64,000 bases of DNA from Phocoena phocoena (GCF_963924675.1 NC_089240.1:120223680-120287679); one strand, 5' to 3'; positions 10,720-22,019 are shown, counted from the first letter of the stretch. The notes: generated from the sequence alone by a model not told the origin. Made by a program: numbers and translations.

Positions 10720-12200
10720 GACAAACTAATAAGTCAGATCCTGGTCACATACCATCCTTACATGCTTAGACAAATCCAAATAATTATTTGTTCAAATGAT
10801 GTTGTTTCATCCAAAGGGGAAAACACCAAGTAAGGAGTCATTTGTCATTCTCCAGAATTCCCCTAACATGCGGATAAAGAGCTCCCCAAATATAGAGTCC
10901 CCCCCGCCCCCATGCTACTGCTTCAAGCTTAGAGAGCCACACAAAGAGGTGCAACCCTTAACTGTCCTTAAATGCCCTTACTTATGGGGAAAAGGAAATT
11001 AAGATGGTACCCCATTTAACTGTCCCTCCACACTTGGAAAATAAACATGGGATAAGTAGTTTATTCCTTAAATTTCTGAGCATGTATGATTTTCTAAGAG
11101 TTGTTTCTGTACCAACTGTTCCTATATTCTTGGCCAAAACATCCAAGAAGGTATTATTTGCCACCAAGAGTCCCTGATGACTTGGATAAATAACCCCATC
11201 TCAAGTGGTGCTTATCCCCACAATGTCACCATGAAGAATTACAAGCACGGAGCAGGGGGCAATTTGTCCCCAAACTGTACCCAAACACATGATGTGACTT
11301 GAAACCCTACATGAGGACTTATTTGTTCTCAGACTCGTTTGTGTAACTTGGTAAAGCAACCACAAATACAATCCAATTTGTCCTCATGTTAGCTAAGTCT
11401 TTGGAAAACCACTTGAAATCTGGAGTTGTGACCATAGTCTGTCACTAACACTACCAAGTAAGGCCACATTTCCCCCCAGAACATCCCTGTTCAAATGGAG
11501 GAACACTCTAAGTAAGGACATATGCATCTTATATCAGTAAACCCTCAGCCAATTCATCCCAAGCAAGGAGTTCTCTGCCCCCAATCAGTACCTACATACA
11601 CGGAGAAACAGTTTAAAAATAAAGACATGTTTGTCCTCAAAACATCACCATACACATGGCCAGGGAACCCTGCATGAGAAATATCTCCTAAATTTGCTTT
11701 CATATACAGGGAAAGAGGCTAAGGAGTTGTTCTCTAGCTTGTCAATGAATGCTACGTCAGCAAAACTCCAATTTGGATTTATTCAATTTGTCCCTGAATA
11801 CACAGGAAAATATTACTTCATAGGGCTGTTCTTGAGTGGAAGAGGTGTTCAAGCTATCCTTACATTCTTGAGCAATGAACCCTAAGTAAAAAGCTATTTG
11901 TCCCCAATCTTTGTATTCAATAAACTGCCAGAGAGTTCATTTTTCACGAAGCAGGACAATAAGGTCCAAAATAAAACACACGTATATATATACACATATA
12001 TCCAAACTCACCTTGTATTGGTTGACAAACATCCACTCATTTGTTTTCCCTGTCGAATATAAATGTTTGTTTCCCCAAATAAATGTAAAGGTTTGGTTTA
12101 TTCTTCAGGCTAAAAATACCACTTTTCTCCATGTTCAACCCTCTGACGTCAAATGTTTGCTCCTAATGCCAGGGCTAAAGGATCAAGATCCTCCCTCAAA
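10720..12200. repeat. Degenerate minisatellite, period near 54 bp
   Basis: A run of roughly 25 diverged tandem units. Each has an AAGTAAGGAGT-like word, then ATTTGTCCCC about 10 bp later, then an ACACATGG-like word and an A-rich joint. Clear AAGTAAGG/TTTGTCC words sit at about 10825, 11243, 11304, 11452, 11505, 11558, 11612, 11667, 11718 and 11880. Between 11452 and 11880 the spacings are 53, 53, 54, 55, 51 and 162 (3 x 54). Upstream units (10775-11240) and downstream ones (11935-12200) are weaker. A late unit at 12060-12100 still reads ATGTTTGTTTCCCC. No open frame persists, so coding is unlikely. Limits are approximate. Confidence 0.72.
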
Positions 12201-12949
12201 TTTTTAAAGACAAAAATCTGCCTTTAATAGATTACCGCTAGTAAAACCTCTTTGCTTGATTGATCTGATTTCTCCAAGTCTCTTGAGGAACAAGAGCCTA
12301 CACTTCTGGCTCCCCCAAATTAATGTTACATATAATCTACTTACGTAATATGTGATGAAGAAGAAAGTCATCTCTTTAAACCTGGATCAGAAGTTGCCCA
12401 GATTAAAGTAACATCTGATATCAACTAACTTAAATTGCCTCCCTCCAAAAGTCCCACTCCAATGAGCAAAACAATATACCAAACTAAGTGAAATATGCAT
12501 CATCTCTGGAAAATTTTGTCCAGGTGCAACTAGCTTACAGGAAGGGCTACATTCAAAGCAAACACCCGCCTGGGGAATAAATGGAAGAAAACCCTAGCAA
12601 AAGCCCACTAACACCTCCAAATTCTGACTAGCAGGCACTGGAGCCAAATATAAGGTGTGGGACAATTGTCGCAGGATAAATCTTAAACCTATATCAGAAT
12701 GTGTGTATGGAACAGTGTTGATAAAACAGCCACAGAACCCACTTATATCTTGGAATCTTGTGTAAGGGGTGCCATAATTAAAACCAGGGATGCTTTCATA
12801 GTTGGCCCATAGCAGGACAGTGTTGCAAAGATATAAAGGAGTGAAAAAAGCTGAAAGCAAATTCAATAAAAAGGAAAATTCATCACCACCTCCCTTTTCC
12901 GCTCCAGAAGGGAGAAGAGGGTGTAATATAATGAGTCATGATTGTGGAA
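12201..12949. other. Unassigned sequence after the minisatellite
   Basis: May hold more decayed units of the 54-bp repeat, but the phase cannot be followed. No gene seen; the 90-codon frame on the minus strand (12594-12866) has no supporting feature. Confidence 0.4.
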
Positions 12950-13528
12950 TATACTAGTTTTATATTTCTGTGTAACAAATTACCACAAACTTAGAGATGT
13001 AAAAAACGAAAAGAAGAAAGAAATAATTTATCAACTCACAGTTTCCACGGGTAGTGAGTCCAGAACTTGTTAGCTGGGTTCTCTTCACGGGGGTTCATAA
13101 GTCTGAAATCAAGCGTTAGCCAGTTGTGCCTTCTTCCTGAGGCTTGACTGGGGAAAGATCAGCTCCCAGGCTCCTTCAGGTTGTTGGCAGAATTATTTCC
13201 AGTGTGGTTGTGAGACTGAGGTCCTGGGTTTGTTGCTGCCTGTAGGTCCTAGGACACGCTCAGGTCCTTGTTACGTGCCTCCTTCCACAAACTCCCTCAC
13301 ACTTCAAATCGCTCTCACCCGGAAGAGCCCAGAACCTTTTTAAAGTCTTGTGATTAGATCAGGAGCACCTGGGTAACCTCCCTATTTCAGTCAAACAATT
13401 TAGGACTTAAATTACGTCTGCAAAATCCCTTTACAGCAGCACCTGTCTGATTAAATAAGTGGGAGAAGGTGGGTTTACAACAGACATGAGAATCTTTGGG
13501 GGCCACCTCAGAATTCTTCCGACTACAC
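12950..13528 (-). mobile_element. MLT1-type LTR (ERVL-MaLR), solo
   Basis: Antisense to the usual consensus. Words in order: 'GTGTAACAAATTACCACAAA', 'CAACTCACAGTTTCCACGGG', 'TTAGCTGGGTTCTCTTC', 'GGCTTGACTGGGGAAAGATC', and finally 'GGGGGCCACCTCAGAATTCT' near the far end. This matches the ERVL-MaLR LTR class MLT1. There is no internal retroviral coding sequence, so it is an ancient solo LTR. Confidence 0.72.
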
Positions 13529-14265
13529 TGAAGTAAGTGAAAACCATGATCACCTCCTGCTAATGAGTGGCTCAAACTAAGGCACCTCTCCTTTCATTAG
13601 TGATTGAGCACTCCTCATTTCACCTTAAATATGCATTCTCTGTGGAGGCAATATCGCCCCGAAAGGGGTGAAAATTACTTTGGGTACAGGGGAGAAATCT
13701 TAGTACAATGGTTTGGGAGCCTCCAAAGCTCTACCTGAAAAACTTTTGTTCGTCGTTATTTAATTTCTCTCATTAGGGAGAAATTTAATGAAAATTAATT
13801 TAAATCATTCATTGGACTTAATTAAGTTGACTAATTTTTAAGTTTAATTTATTTTTTCTCTTAGGGGACCAATAATAAAAGAAAGGTTGAGTAGCTCAGC
13901 TTTTAGGGATCCCACTGAGTCTACATCTTAGACAACTCTTCTATTCTGGTTTCTGGAACTGTCACAGTTGCCTCTGTAGCTTTTCTTCTTTTACAATAGG
14001 AGAAAATTTACTTGCTGCCACCAGTACAAAGTGCAGGTGTCATGATAACTTAAACTTACTTAAAATTGGTCAATTAGCTTTCTCATCAGGTGAAATGCTC
14101 AATTACATCCTCAGTAGAAGAGTCCAAGAACACACATCAGTATCACTAGAAGCCAAAGGAGTCTAGTCTATCTTTCAACAGTCCATAAAGCACAAAGAAA
14201 TATCACCTTAACCTTTAAATAATAAATTTGTTTAGCCAGGGATACTAAAATTTAGATGCCCTCTA
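13529..14265. other. Unassigned; contains an unrecognised structured segment
   Basis: From about 13640 to 13900 there are two small hairpins: CCCCGAAAGGGG at 13657-13668, and arms AATTTCTC/GAGAAATT at 13762-13785. They lie amid TTAATT-rich sequence that looks like an old repeat I cannot name. No gene seen. Confidence 0.4.
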
Positions 14266-14720
14266 CAAATGTGTCATGAGATTTAAAACTGGTCATATCT
14301 TTGACCCAGAAATTTAAATTCTAGAAATCTATTCTAAGGAAATTTTCAGATATGGACAAAGATTTTTGTAGAATTATCTCTATTTCAATATTGCTTACAT
14401 TAAAAAATATATACACATCAAGAGTGAAAAGGTTCAATAAGTTATATGATATCCATAGGATGACATATTAATCTAACATTTAAAATGATATTTACAAAGA
14501 TATATAAGGATGTGGGAAAATGCTTAAGATATAATGCTAAGGAAAAATTGAGGACTAAAACTGTAAGTACTGTTTTATCATAATGTTTTACATGCATATA
14601 CATGGAAATATAAACAAAATGTCAACAGCAATGGGTTTATGGGTAATTTTTATTTTATTTCTTTTGTATTTTCCAAATTTCCTATAATGCCAATTTCTTA
14701 CTTATAGTTAGAAAAAGAAA
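14266..14720 (+). mobile_element. Old L1 fragment, ORF2 end and 3'UTR
   Basis: Plus-strand pattern of an old L1 3' end: 'TCTTTGACCCAGAAATTTAA', 'GAAATCTATTCTAAGGAAAT', 'GATATCCATAGGATGACATA', 'GGGAAAATGCTTAAGATATA', then 'TTTTGTATTTTCCAAATTTC'. These follow the C-terminal ORF2 and 3'UTR order of the L1ME type. Confidence 0.65.
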
Positions 14721-15221
14721 ACTTAAAACAATGAGGAGCCCTAAGCTGAGAAACAATATAACTTCAGCATGCTCATTGAATACAGACTCATGTTATCCAG
14801 TTAAATACTTTCTGCTCTTTATTGCTGGCATCCACCAATCGCTATTTCTTCATGAAGAGTGTAGTTCCTAAATCACTGTCTTCCTCTGCACTCCAATGCT
14901 TATTAGCATGTCAAGGGCATTCAATATCCAAGATGGTGACCCATGCAACAACTTGGACTCAACTTCTTTTCCTCCTTACTTTACCTCCAACCTACTGAAG
15001 ACACCCACTCCAATTATTACATTCTGGGTCTTGTTATCTCTGTTAACTGTACCACTTTTGAAACTGTCATTTTAAGCATCCCCCTTTCTAACCTCCTATA
15101 TTTCCAGCACACTTATTCTAGTAACTCAATGCGACAACACTAACTTCTTTGAAACTTCCACATTATCAAGACACACACACTTTTGCTCAAATCCCATTGA
15201 TGGATGAAACCAAAAATACAT
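14721..15221. other. Unassigned sequence
   Basis: No gene or repeat recognised; pyrimidine-rich between 14940 and 15100. Confidence 0.4.
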
Positions 15222-16170
15222 ACAAATGGCTAAGAAGTACATGAAAAGGTGCTCAGCATTACTGATCATCAGTGAAATGCAAATCAAAACCACAATGAGG
15301 TATCACCTGTTAGAATGGCTATTATCTAACAGGTATCACCTGTTAGAATGGCTATTATCAAAAAGACAAGAAATAACAGGTGCTGCCTAGGATGTGGAGG
15401 AAAGGGAACTCTTGCACATTGTTAGTGGGAATGTAAATTGGTACAACCAGTACAACCAGTATGGAAAATAGTATGGAAAGTTGCCTCAAAATATTTAAAA
15501 ATGAACTACCATATGATCCAGCAATTCCATTTCTGGGTCTATAGCTAAAGGAAATGAAGTCAGTATTTCTAAGAGATATCTGCAGTCCCACATTCATTGC
15601 TACAGCCAAGATATGGAATCAAGCTAAGTGTCTACTGACACTTTATACATAAAATTGACCTTATATACATGTATATAAGAATATAATTCAGCCTTAAAAA
15701 TTAAGGAAATCTTGCCATTTGGGACAACGTGCATGAACCTGGAGGACATTAGGCTAAGTGTAATAAGCCAGACACAGAAAGACACTGAATGATTTCACTT
15801 GTATGTGGAATCAAGAAAAATAGTTGAACTCATAGAAGCAGAGAGTAGAATGGTGGTTGCCAGGGGCTGGAGGCTGGGAGAAGTGGGGGGATGTTGGCCA
15901 AAGTTTCAGTTATGCAAGATGAATAAGTCCTGGAAATCTGATGTACAGCACGGTAACTGTAGTTAATAATGCTAATGGTATACTTGAAATTTGCTAAGAT
16001 AGTAGATCTTCAATGACCTTGCACCACCAACAAAAATAACTATGTGAGGTGATGGATATATTAATTGACTTGATTGTGGTAACCATTTTACAATGTATAT
16101 GTATATCAAAACATGTACACTGTAACTATGTAAAATTGTTATTCTCAATTATACCTCAACGAAGCTAAAC
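15222..16170 (+). mobile_element. L1 3' fragment
   Basis: Plus-strand L1 from ORF2 C-terminus ('KKYMKRCSALLIISEMQIKT'-like reading near 15230-15290) to the 3'UTR. Typical words: 'GAATGGTGGTTGCCAGGGGC' (near 15848), 'GTGATGGATATATTAATTGA' and 'TTATACCTCAACGAAGCTAA' at the end. It carries an internal 33-bp tandem duplication at 15298-15359. Dead and moderately old. Confidence 0.87.
15298..15359 (+). repeat. 33-bp tandem duplication inside L1
   Basis: Two adjacent copies of a unit beginning AGGTATCACCTGTTAGAATG, starting at 15298 and 15331. The copies are identical over at least 29 bp, so the duplication is recent relative to the host L1. Confidence 0.95.
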
Positions 16171-16600
16171 AAAGAAAATTCATTGAGGTCTTTGATAATG
16201 TTTAAGAGTGTAAAGTGTTCTTGAGATCAAAGAGTTTGATACCTACTGATTTAGACTAACATATGAGTATTTGACAAAAATAAATCAAATTTGGAGCTCT
16301 GTTAGCCAGGAGGAAGGGGAGGAATGGCTATTGAATAAGCAAGCAATAGTGTCTGCTTGTCCTAGGACTTTCCAGCAGCCCCCAGTAACCATTCTTCCCA
16401 TGTCCAGTTTTTTTTAGCTTCCATCCCCACCCCTATTATCCACATATCAGCCAAAAATCCATCCTCAAAACATAGCTTTGATTATGTTACCAAGAATTGT
16501 TTAATGTCTATCCATTACATTTATAATCCAATTCAAACCCTTTTTGGCAGCCCACAAGGCCATGTGTCATCTGACCATTATTTCTGAAGCCATACTGTGT
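16171..16600. other. Unassigned sequence
   Basis: No gene or repeat recognised between the L1 end and a MIR. Confidence 0.4.
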
Positions 16601-16604
16601 TCTG

Positions 16605-16825
16605 GTTTAGAGCACACTCTCTACATGGATTAGAGTCCCAGTGCAACACTTTACCAGCTGTGTAATTTTTGCAAGTTACTCAAACTCTTCATGTATTCCT
16701 TTCCTCATCGGTAAATGGGGCTAATAATAATAATACCAAATTCACAGGCTTGGTATGAGTATCAATGGAGATAAGCCATAGAAAGTTCTTAGAAGAATTC
16801 CTGGCCAAAACGTGCTCTTAGACAA
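16605..16825 (+). mobile_element. MIR SINE
   Basis: Near full-length sense MIR: 'GTTTAGAGCACACTCTCTAC', 'TTTACCAGCTGTGTAATTTT', 'GCAAGTTACTCAAACTCTTC', 'CTCATCGGTAAATGGGGCTA' and 'AGAAAGTTCTTAGAAGAATT'. Confidence 0.82.
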
Positions 16826-16839
16826 TGTTAGCTGCTATT

Positions 16840-17290
16840 TCCCAATCTCATTTTATGCCGCTCTCCCATTTACCTGTTAGTCCACCCAGACTTAAGCATT
16901 CCAAGTTCTTTCCTGTCTCAGAAACCCTTCACATCCTTCCCACTGTTGGACACATAGCTACCTTCTTCTTTGAGGGTGAGGCTTACATGTCAGTCCTTAG
17001 GGAGGCTTTCCCTGACTGTGATTTCTACATAAGATCTCTTCTCATCAGCACCCCACCTCTGACTGTTATTCTCAGCACCCCACCTCTGACTGCTATTCTA
17101 TCTCACAACGACCTGTTTTTCCCTGGAACTCATCGCAATTTTAAATACTTATTGTTTAATCATTTTCTGTCTCCCCAATTGAACTGTAAGCTCCGTGATG
17201 GTAAGCAACATACCTGTGTTCAGCCTGTGTCCACAGTGCCTTGATCAGTGGCTGAAAGTACTCAATAAACACTTCCTGAATGAATATATT
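16840..17290 (+). mobile_element. L2 LINE 3' fragment
   Basis: The order of words matches the L2 3' end: 'TTCCCTGACTGTGATTTCTA', 'TGTCTCCCCAATTGAACTGT', 'AAGCTCCGTGATGGTAAGCA', 'GTACTCAATAAACACTTCCT' and 'GAATGAATATATTGATGAAT'. An apparent 139-codon frame at 16825-17244 is only a chance reading of this repeat. A 27-bp unit is tandemly duplicated inside it (17045-17098). Confidence 0.78.
17045..17098 (+). repeat. 27-bp tandem duplication in L2
   Basis: Two adjacent copies of a unit starting TCAGCACCCCACCTCTGACT (17045 and 17072) differ at one base. Confidence 0.95.
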
Positions 17291-17599
17291 GATGAATAAA
17301 TGGCCACATGATGCAGGTCACAGCCATGATTAGCTGGACTTGCCGGTTTCAAGGGTCAAATATATTAAGGGAAGTCAAATCTATGTCCAACCAACAAAAA
17401 TTACATATACAATTCAAATGCCAGCTAATGCCCATGATAGGAAATAATGAAAATAAAAGCATGAACTATGACAGCTTCCTCTTTTCAAGTGAAATCATAT
17501 GCCATTTATATATGAGTGCCTAAGAGTCCTGATCCCTTTTTTCCCCCTTGTTTGAAAGGAAGACTTACCCAATTCAAATGTCTTGAAACTCTGAAATCA

Positions 17600-17750
17600 A
17601 AAATCCTAAAATCTTAGACCTGGATGGAACCCTTAATATCTTTCAGTCCAATACCATCACTTTGCAGGAGAGACTGTATAAAGTCCTAAAGAGGTAAAGT
17701 GAATTGTCAAAAATAACACAACTAGAACTGGAACTCAATCCTCCTGAACA
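17600..17750. mobile_element. MIR- or MER-like remnant, weak
   Basis: 'TTGCAGGAGAGACTGTATAA', 'AGAGGTAAAGTGAATTGTCA' and 'ACACAACTAGAACTGGAACT' resemble the antisense MIR core (GAGGTTAAGTGACTTGCCCAA then CACACAGCTAG). The preceding 'GGAACCCTTAATATCTTTCA' is seen in other old repeats. Family uncertain. Confidence 0.38.
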
Positions 17751-18470
17751 CTTACACAGTTCCAGAAATTTTCTCATCACCATCCCAGGCTAAATGCAAA
17801 GTAAGTTTTCCTTGTGTCATGCTCACCAAAAACCATTATCAAAGGGACATATTTATTTGAACAAATATATTTTGGAATAGGTGCTGAAACAGAAACAAGT
17901 CATGGATTTCATCATTGATCAGGCCTGCTATGGAAGTTGAGCTTTTGCATACAGAGCTAAAATATCATAATTCCAGATACGCATTGAGGGAAAGCTAAGA
18001 ATTAGCCTGGTGTATGCAATATGGGCATCAGATAGAAGTAAAGTTTCATGGAGTAAATGAGCTTTAACTTGTCAGTTCTTTTAAATGGCAAATAATCTGG
18101 AAAAAACTTAAATATAAGTCTTTTAGGAGTAAAATACAATATTAGCTTTGTATTAGAGTTTGTGCATCTAATACTCTGTTTATTTTGTGAATAAACAGTC
18201 TTCAGGAAAACTGAGTGAATCTTAGAAGAAGAAAAAAATGTTGTACCTTCTTTCTCAATAAGTCAGGACTTCATTACATAAAGGTCACACCAGCACTGAT
18301 TATTGAAAACTAGAGATTAACATTCTGTGAACCTCTGAGCTAATCTGTTAGTGAAAGATGCTTCTCTGTATCTATATAAATTGACTTCATATATTTTAGT
18401 CTGCTGCTAGTTCTTGGTTCTATATTTGTCTAAATATTTTCATTACTTTAAGAGTACGTATAATACAGAA
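17751..18470. other. Unassigned sequence
   Basis: No gene or repeat recognised. Confidence 0.4.
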
Positions 18471-18538
18471 AGTATATGTGTAAAATGTATAAAAATACAC
18501 TAAAAGTATATGTATAAAATGTATAAAAATACACTAAA
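18471..18538 (+). repeat. 34-bp tandem duplication
   Basis: Two adjacent copies of an AT-rich unit beginning AGTATATGTGTAAAATGTAT (18471-18504) and AGTATATGTATAAAATGTAT (18505-18538), with one mismatch. Confidence 0.95.
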
Positions 18539-18717
18539 AACACTGGACCTTAAATGTTCAAGAAAAACCATAGCACTATGGGTATTGTGAATGCTAATGC
18601 TTTCTGTTCTCGTCTATTTTATTACTCATTCTGTTTGATTTTATGCCATATTTTTGTCCTTTATGGAAAAGGCTATGATTGTTAAAGTGCAATTCCACAC
18701 CTTGGGTAACCTCCTCC

Positions 18718-18926
18718 TTTTTTTTTTTTTTTTTGCGGTACGCAGGCCTCTCACTGTTGTGGCCTCTCCCGTTGCGGAGTACAGGCTCCGGACACGCAGG
18801 CTCATTGGCCATGGCTCACGGGCCCAGCCGCTCTGCGGCATGTGGGATCTTCCCGGACCAGGGCACGAACCCACGTCCCCTGCATCGGCAGGCGGACTCT
18901 CAACCACTGCGCCACCAGGGAAGGCC
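18718..18926 (-). mobile_element. CHR SINE
   Basis: T run at 18718-18735 (A tail), then antisense CHR body from GCGGTACGCAGGCC to GCCACCAGGGAAGG. A likely target-site duplication is CCTCCTCCTTTT at 18710-18721 and CCTCCTACTTTT at 18929-18940, with one mismatch. The SINE sits just 5' of a recognisable MIR 3' half. Confidence 0.93.
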
Positions 18927-18934
18927 CCCCTCCT

Positions 18935-19090
18935 ACTTTTTAAAGTCTCAGTTTTTTCATCTGAAAAATGGGATAACGATAGTATTGCTTACATTCAAAA
19001 TGGCTATTATAAAGATTTGATAAGACAATATATATAACTTTGAGCACAAGGCATCTACAATGCCTGGCATGTAGGAAGTATCCAACAAAG
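18935..19090 (+). mobile_element. MIR SINE, 3' part
   Basis: Sense MIR: 'TCTCAGTTTTTTCATCTGAA', 'AAATGGGATAACGATAGTAT', 'ATGCCTGGCATGTAGGAAGT' and 'ATCCAACAAAGGTTAACTGT'. The 5' part, if present, lies beyond the CHR SINE on its left. Confidence 0.68.
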
Positions 19091-19120
19091 GTTAACTGTT
19101 ACCACGACTGGTCGTGGTGA

Positions 19121-19124
<4 letters not shown>

Positions 19125-19162
<38 letters not shown>

Positions 19163-19187
19163 CAGCAGCAGCAGTAGTAGTAGTAGG
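19125..19187 (+). repeat. (TAG)n trinucleotide tract with AGC interruption
   Basis: About 21 triplets: AGT/TAG repeats interrupted in the middle by four AGC units. It begins right where the MIR ends. Confidence 0.97.
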
Positions 19188-21779
19188 CAATTGTCGGCTA
19201 TGTAGTCACAGTGTACCTCTTCTTCTCTGCATGGGCTGAGCATAGTTCTGTGTATTCAGGTACAGAAAGGTGGGCAAAGAAATCCTGCTTGTGCCCTGTT
19301 CATTGATGGGGTATGTAGAAGGCAAAAGATAATCAGATTTTGACTGTCCCAAGACAGGTCGAAGGCAAATCTTCTCTTCTTTTTCTTTATAACAAATCAA
19401 TAGAACCAAACTCATTAAAAACTATTAAGTGATAAAAGGATACTAGCTTCTCCTACTAATTCATTTTCACTTCATCTTTTATCTGGAAGGTTGAAGCTAA
19501 AATTATTTTCTGGGTCTAGTATCTGGGCAAAGTTATTGTTGAGTGAGCACGATATATGGCCCTCTGCCAGATTTCCAGGGTAGACATCAAATGAGGAGAA
19601 AAGAACCTCCCTTCTATGACCAATGAAAAATTCTTTTTAAAAGGATGTAGGTGAGAAATTCTCAAAGCTACTGCTGTGTCCCAAGTTTTTGATGCCGAGA
19701 GCCTTGAATTAATACAGTGAGACACAGGATGTAAACAGCTTTACTGAGCACAACCTATTGAGCTAAATGTCTACATAAGACTAAGTCAAACTCTCCCTAA
19801 GTCTTTTTTCAGGTAAGAAAGTATTAGGTGTGTGCAGAATCTGGTGTAGCATCCAGATGATGTCTTACCCTTGGGTGCAAGCCCTAGGTAGGAGGGAAGG
19901 GGGAGCAAGTTGGCTTGGAGACTGTGCTGAGGACACAAGAGGAAAAGTGTTGCAGTTGGACAGCCAGGGTGTGGAGGAGTGGCAGGGAAAGCAGGGGAAG
20001 CGGGGAAGATATGAAGACACTGAAGGGAAAATGGATGAAAGGCCTAAGAGAGTGATCTTTTCTCATTCCAGGATAGAAAAATATTGGAAGAAAATGTCAC
20101 TTAATAGCACGTCCTACAAAAATACAACAATGCGTTTATCAAATCTGCTAGTACACCCACTCCAATAAGAGGCAAACTGAAGGGGAAAAAAAGGATGGTG
20201 CTGACCAGGAAATATGGATACTGCTGAAGGGGTTCTGCTTGGCCAGCAGTTTTGCCTTTCCAATATTCTTCATTCTGGAAAAGGTTAGTGGCAGTCTGGG
20301 CCCTGCTTTGAATTTGGAGGGATTTGAGTAAGATAGGGGTGCATGTTTCCCAGAAGTGTCCAAACACTTTTTTTTTAAAGGAAATCAGTCCAATCTGCAT
20401 CTTGACGCCATATGAGACTTCAAAAACCTATTTGCTTTCCTGAATTACTTCATTGAAAATTAACTAAACCACTTTGTAGGAAGATAAACCTTATCCCAAG
20501 AGAGGTCTATATCAATTCCATTATAAATATTGCAAATATGTAGACTGACTAACAAAGAAATAAAAGAGAGCATTTCTTTGGTGTTATATTTCTTTCAGTG
20601 GCTTTCCATGTGATTCATTAAAGATATTTTTAACTTCTTTTTCCCTCAGTTGAAAAATTACATATATAAATCCTGACTTTGGAATTGCACAAACATGCAC
20701 AGCTGCTGGTTTAAGCTTATAAAAATACCAAACAAAACAAAACACAACTTGGAATAGAGCCATGGTTAAACCTTTTGTAACTGAATTTGAGGGGGATGGA
20801 GGTAGAAATCTATTTCACACAGAAGAAATCATTTTATTCTAGTTATACAGAAAGGACTCCATGATGATATAAATGATTTTCTATGTCATACTGAGAGGGC
20901 ACATTATTCTTAATCTCATACACTGAGAAGGAAGCCTGATACATTTTTGAGAGCACACTGCCTTGATGCAGATATTTACTACTCATTAGAAATGATAGCC
21001 ATCTCATTGTTTAGTGATAATTTGGGAGGCCCTTTTTTGTGTTGTATCCTGGAACATCTCCAAATTTATTTCTATTAATTGGCTTTTTGTTAATTTCTGC
21101 AATAATCAGAACACAGCCAGTCCTCTCATAAAAGGCCTACTGGCTAGGTTGAACTTTGGAAGAAGAACAAAAATGTTTTGCCTAAGGTCCTGGGTGGAAA
21201 GAAGTGGGAACGTCAAGTTTCTGAATTATAACTTGGTAACAGGCTACAGCATTTTGTATTCACTCATCATGGCTGAGGCACCAATATCCAGTTTTCTTTT
21301 CAATTAGATTTGCTGAAGCAATCCAGTTTCTTGTGCCCATCTATCATGTTGCAAGGTCTATAGTCCAAATGCCCCAAGCATATCTGAATACAGAGGGCCA
21401 GAGTTTTCTTCTGTGTGGGGTGGGGGTGGACAGGAAGGTGTCAGGAAGACAAGACTGAAAGAAGAAAATCACCCAGTATGATCATGGACAAGTTCTCCTG
21501 TATTTATTCTAGACCTCTTCATAATAGGGCAGCCACCCTTTTTCAAAATTCTGGTGGGTATCGTCCAGTCTCATAAAGAAAGATACATAAGATGTGAAGG
21601 TTAAAGCATCTTACCTACTTCAAAATCCTTGCCAAAAAAAAAGGGATGGGGGTTAGGGGTAGGGGATCTCCCCCAAATAAATTTGGTTTTGAAATAACAA
21701 ATACACATGGCAAAACTGAAGCTTGTTAATTATTAGGTTCAATTATGTAATCTCACCTAAGGACCTCGATGAATGACAG
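19188..21779. other. Unassigned 2.6 kb
   Basis: No gene, RNA or repeat family recognised. A purine-rich stretch lies at about 19890-20040, where the plus strand reads GGAGGGAAGGGGGAGCAAG-like sequence. Frames on both strands (19830-20168 plus, 20101-20400 minus) lack any family features or exon borders that I can support. Confidence 0.45.
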
Positions 21780-21912
21780 AAGGTTTGCATCACTGATCTC
21801 AAGGTACTAAATGCCAGTAGCTCCTCCCAGGCACTTTGACAACTATATGTCCCCACACACTTCTGAGTATTCACTAGTTGGGCAGTATAGCCTCAATTTG
21901 AGAAACACTGGG
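21780..21912 (+). mobile_element. MER20-like hAT remnant
   Basis: 'CTAAATGCCAGTAGCTCCTC', 'GACAACTATATGTCCCCACA' and a terminal 'CAATTTGAGAAACACTGGGC' follow the MER20/Charlie order, in which the 3' terminal inverted repeat reads TTGAGAACCACTG. Confidence 0.5.
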
Positions 21913-22019
21913 CCATGTGGTCCACTGTTTCCTTCCTAGAAGTTCCTTGATTGTGTCATTTCTCTTGCCTTGAATGGGTTCTGCATTCTCTCTCCTAGTC
22001 TTAGTTTCCACATAAGGTT

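Noticed and set aside
10720..12200. The 54-bp array as an 18-residue-repeat protein exon or a zinc-finger array
   Set aside because: Unit lengths vary (49-61 bp), stops occur in all frames, and zinc-finger arrays have an 84-bp period.
10720..12200. The tandem array as a CRISPR array
   Set aside because: Units are diverged throughout with no alternation of identical repeats and unique spacers, and the DNA is mammalian.
16825..17244. 139-codon open frame
   Set aside because: It coincides with an L2 3' fragment and includes a 27-bp local duplication; L2 has no such protein at this place.
19055..19243. Minus-strand frame with a long leucine run
   Set aside because: It is a reading of the TAG/CTA triplet tract.
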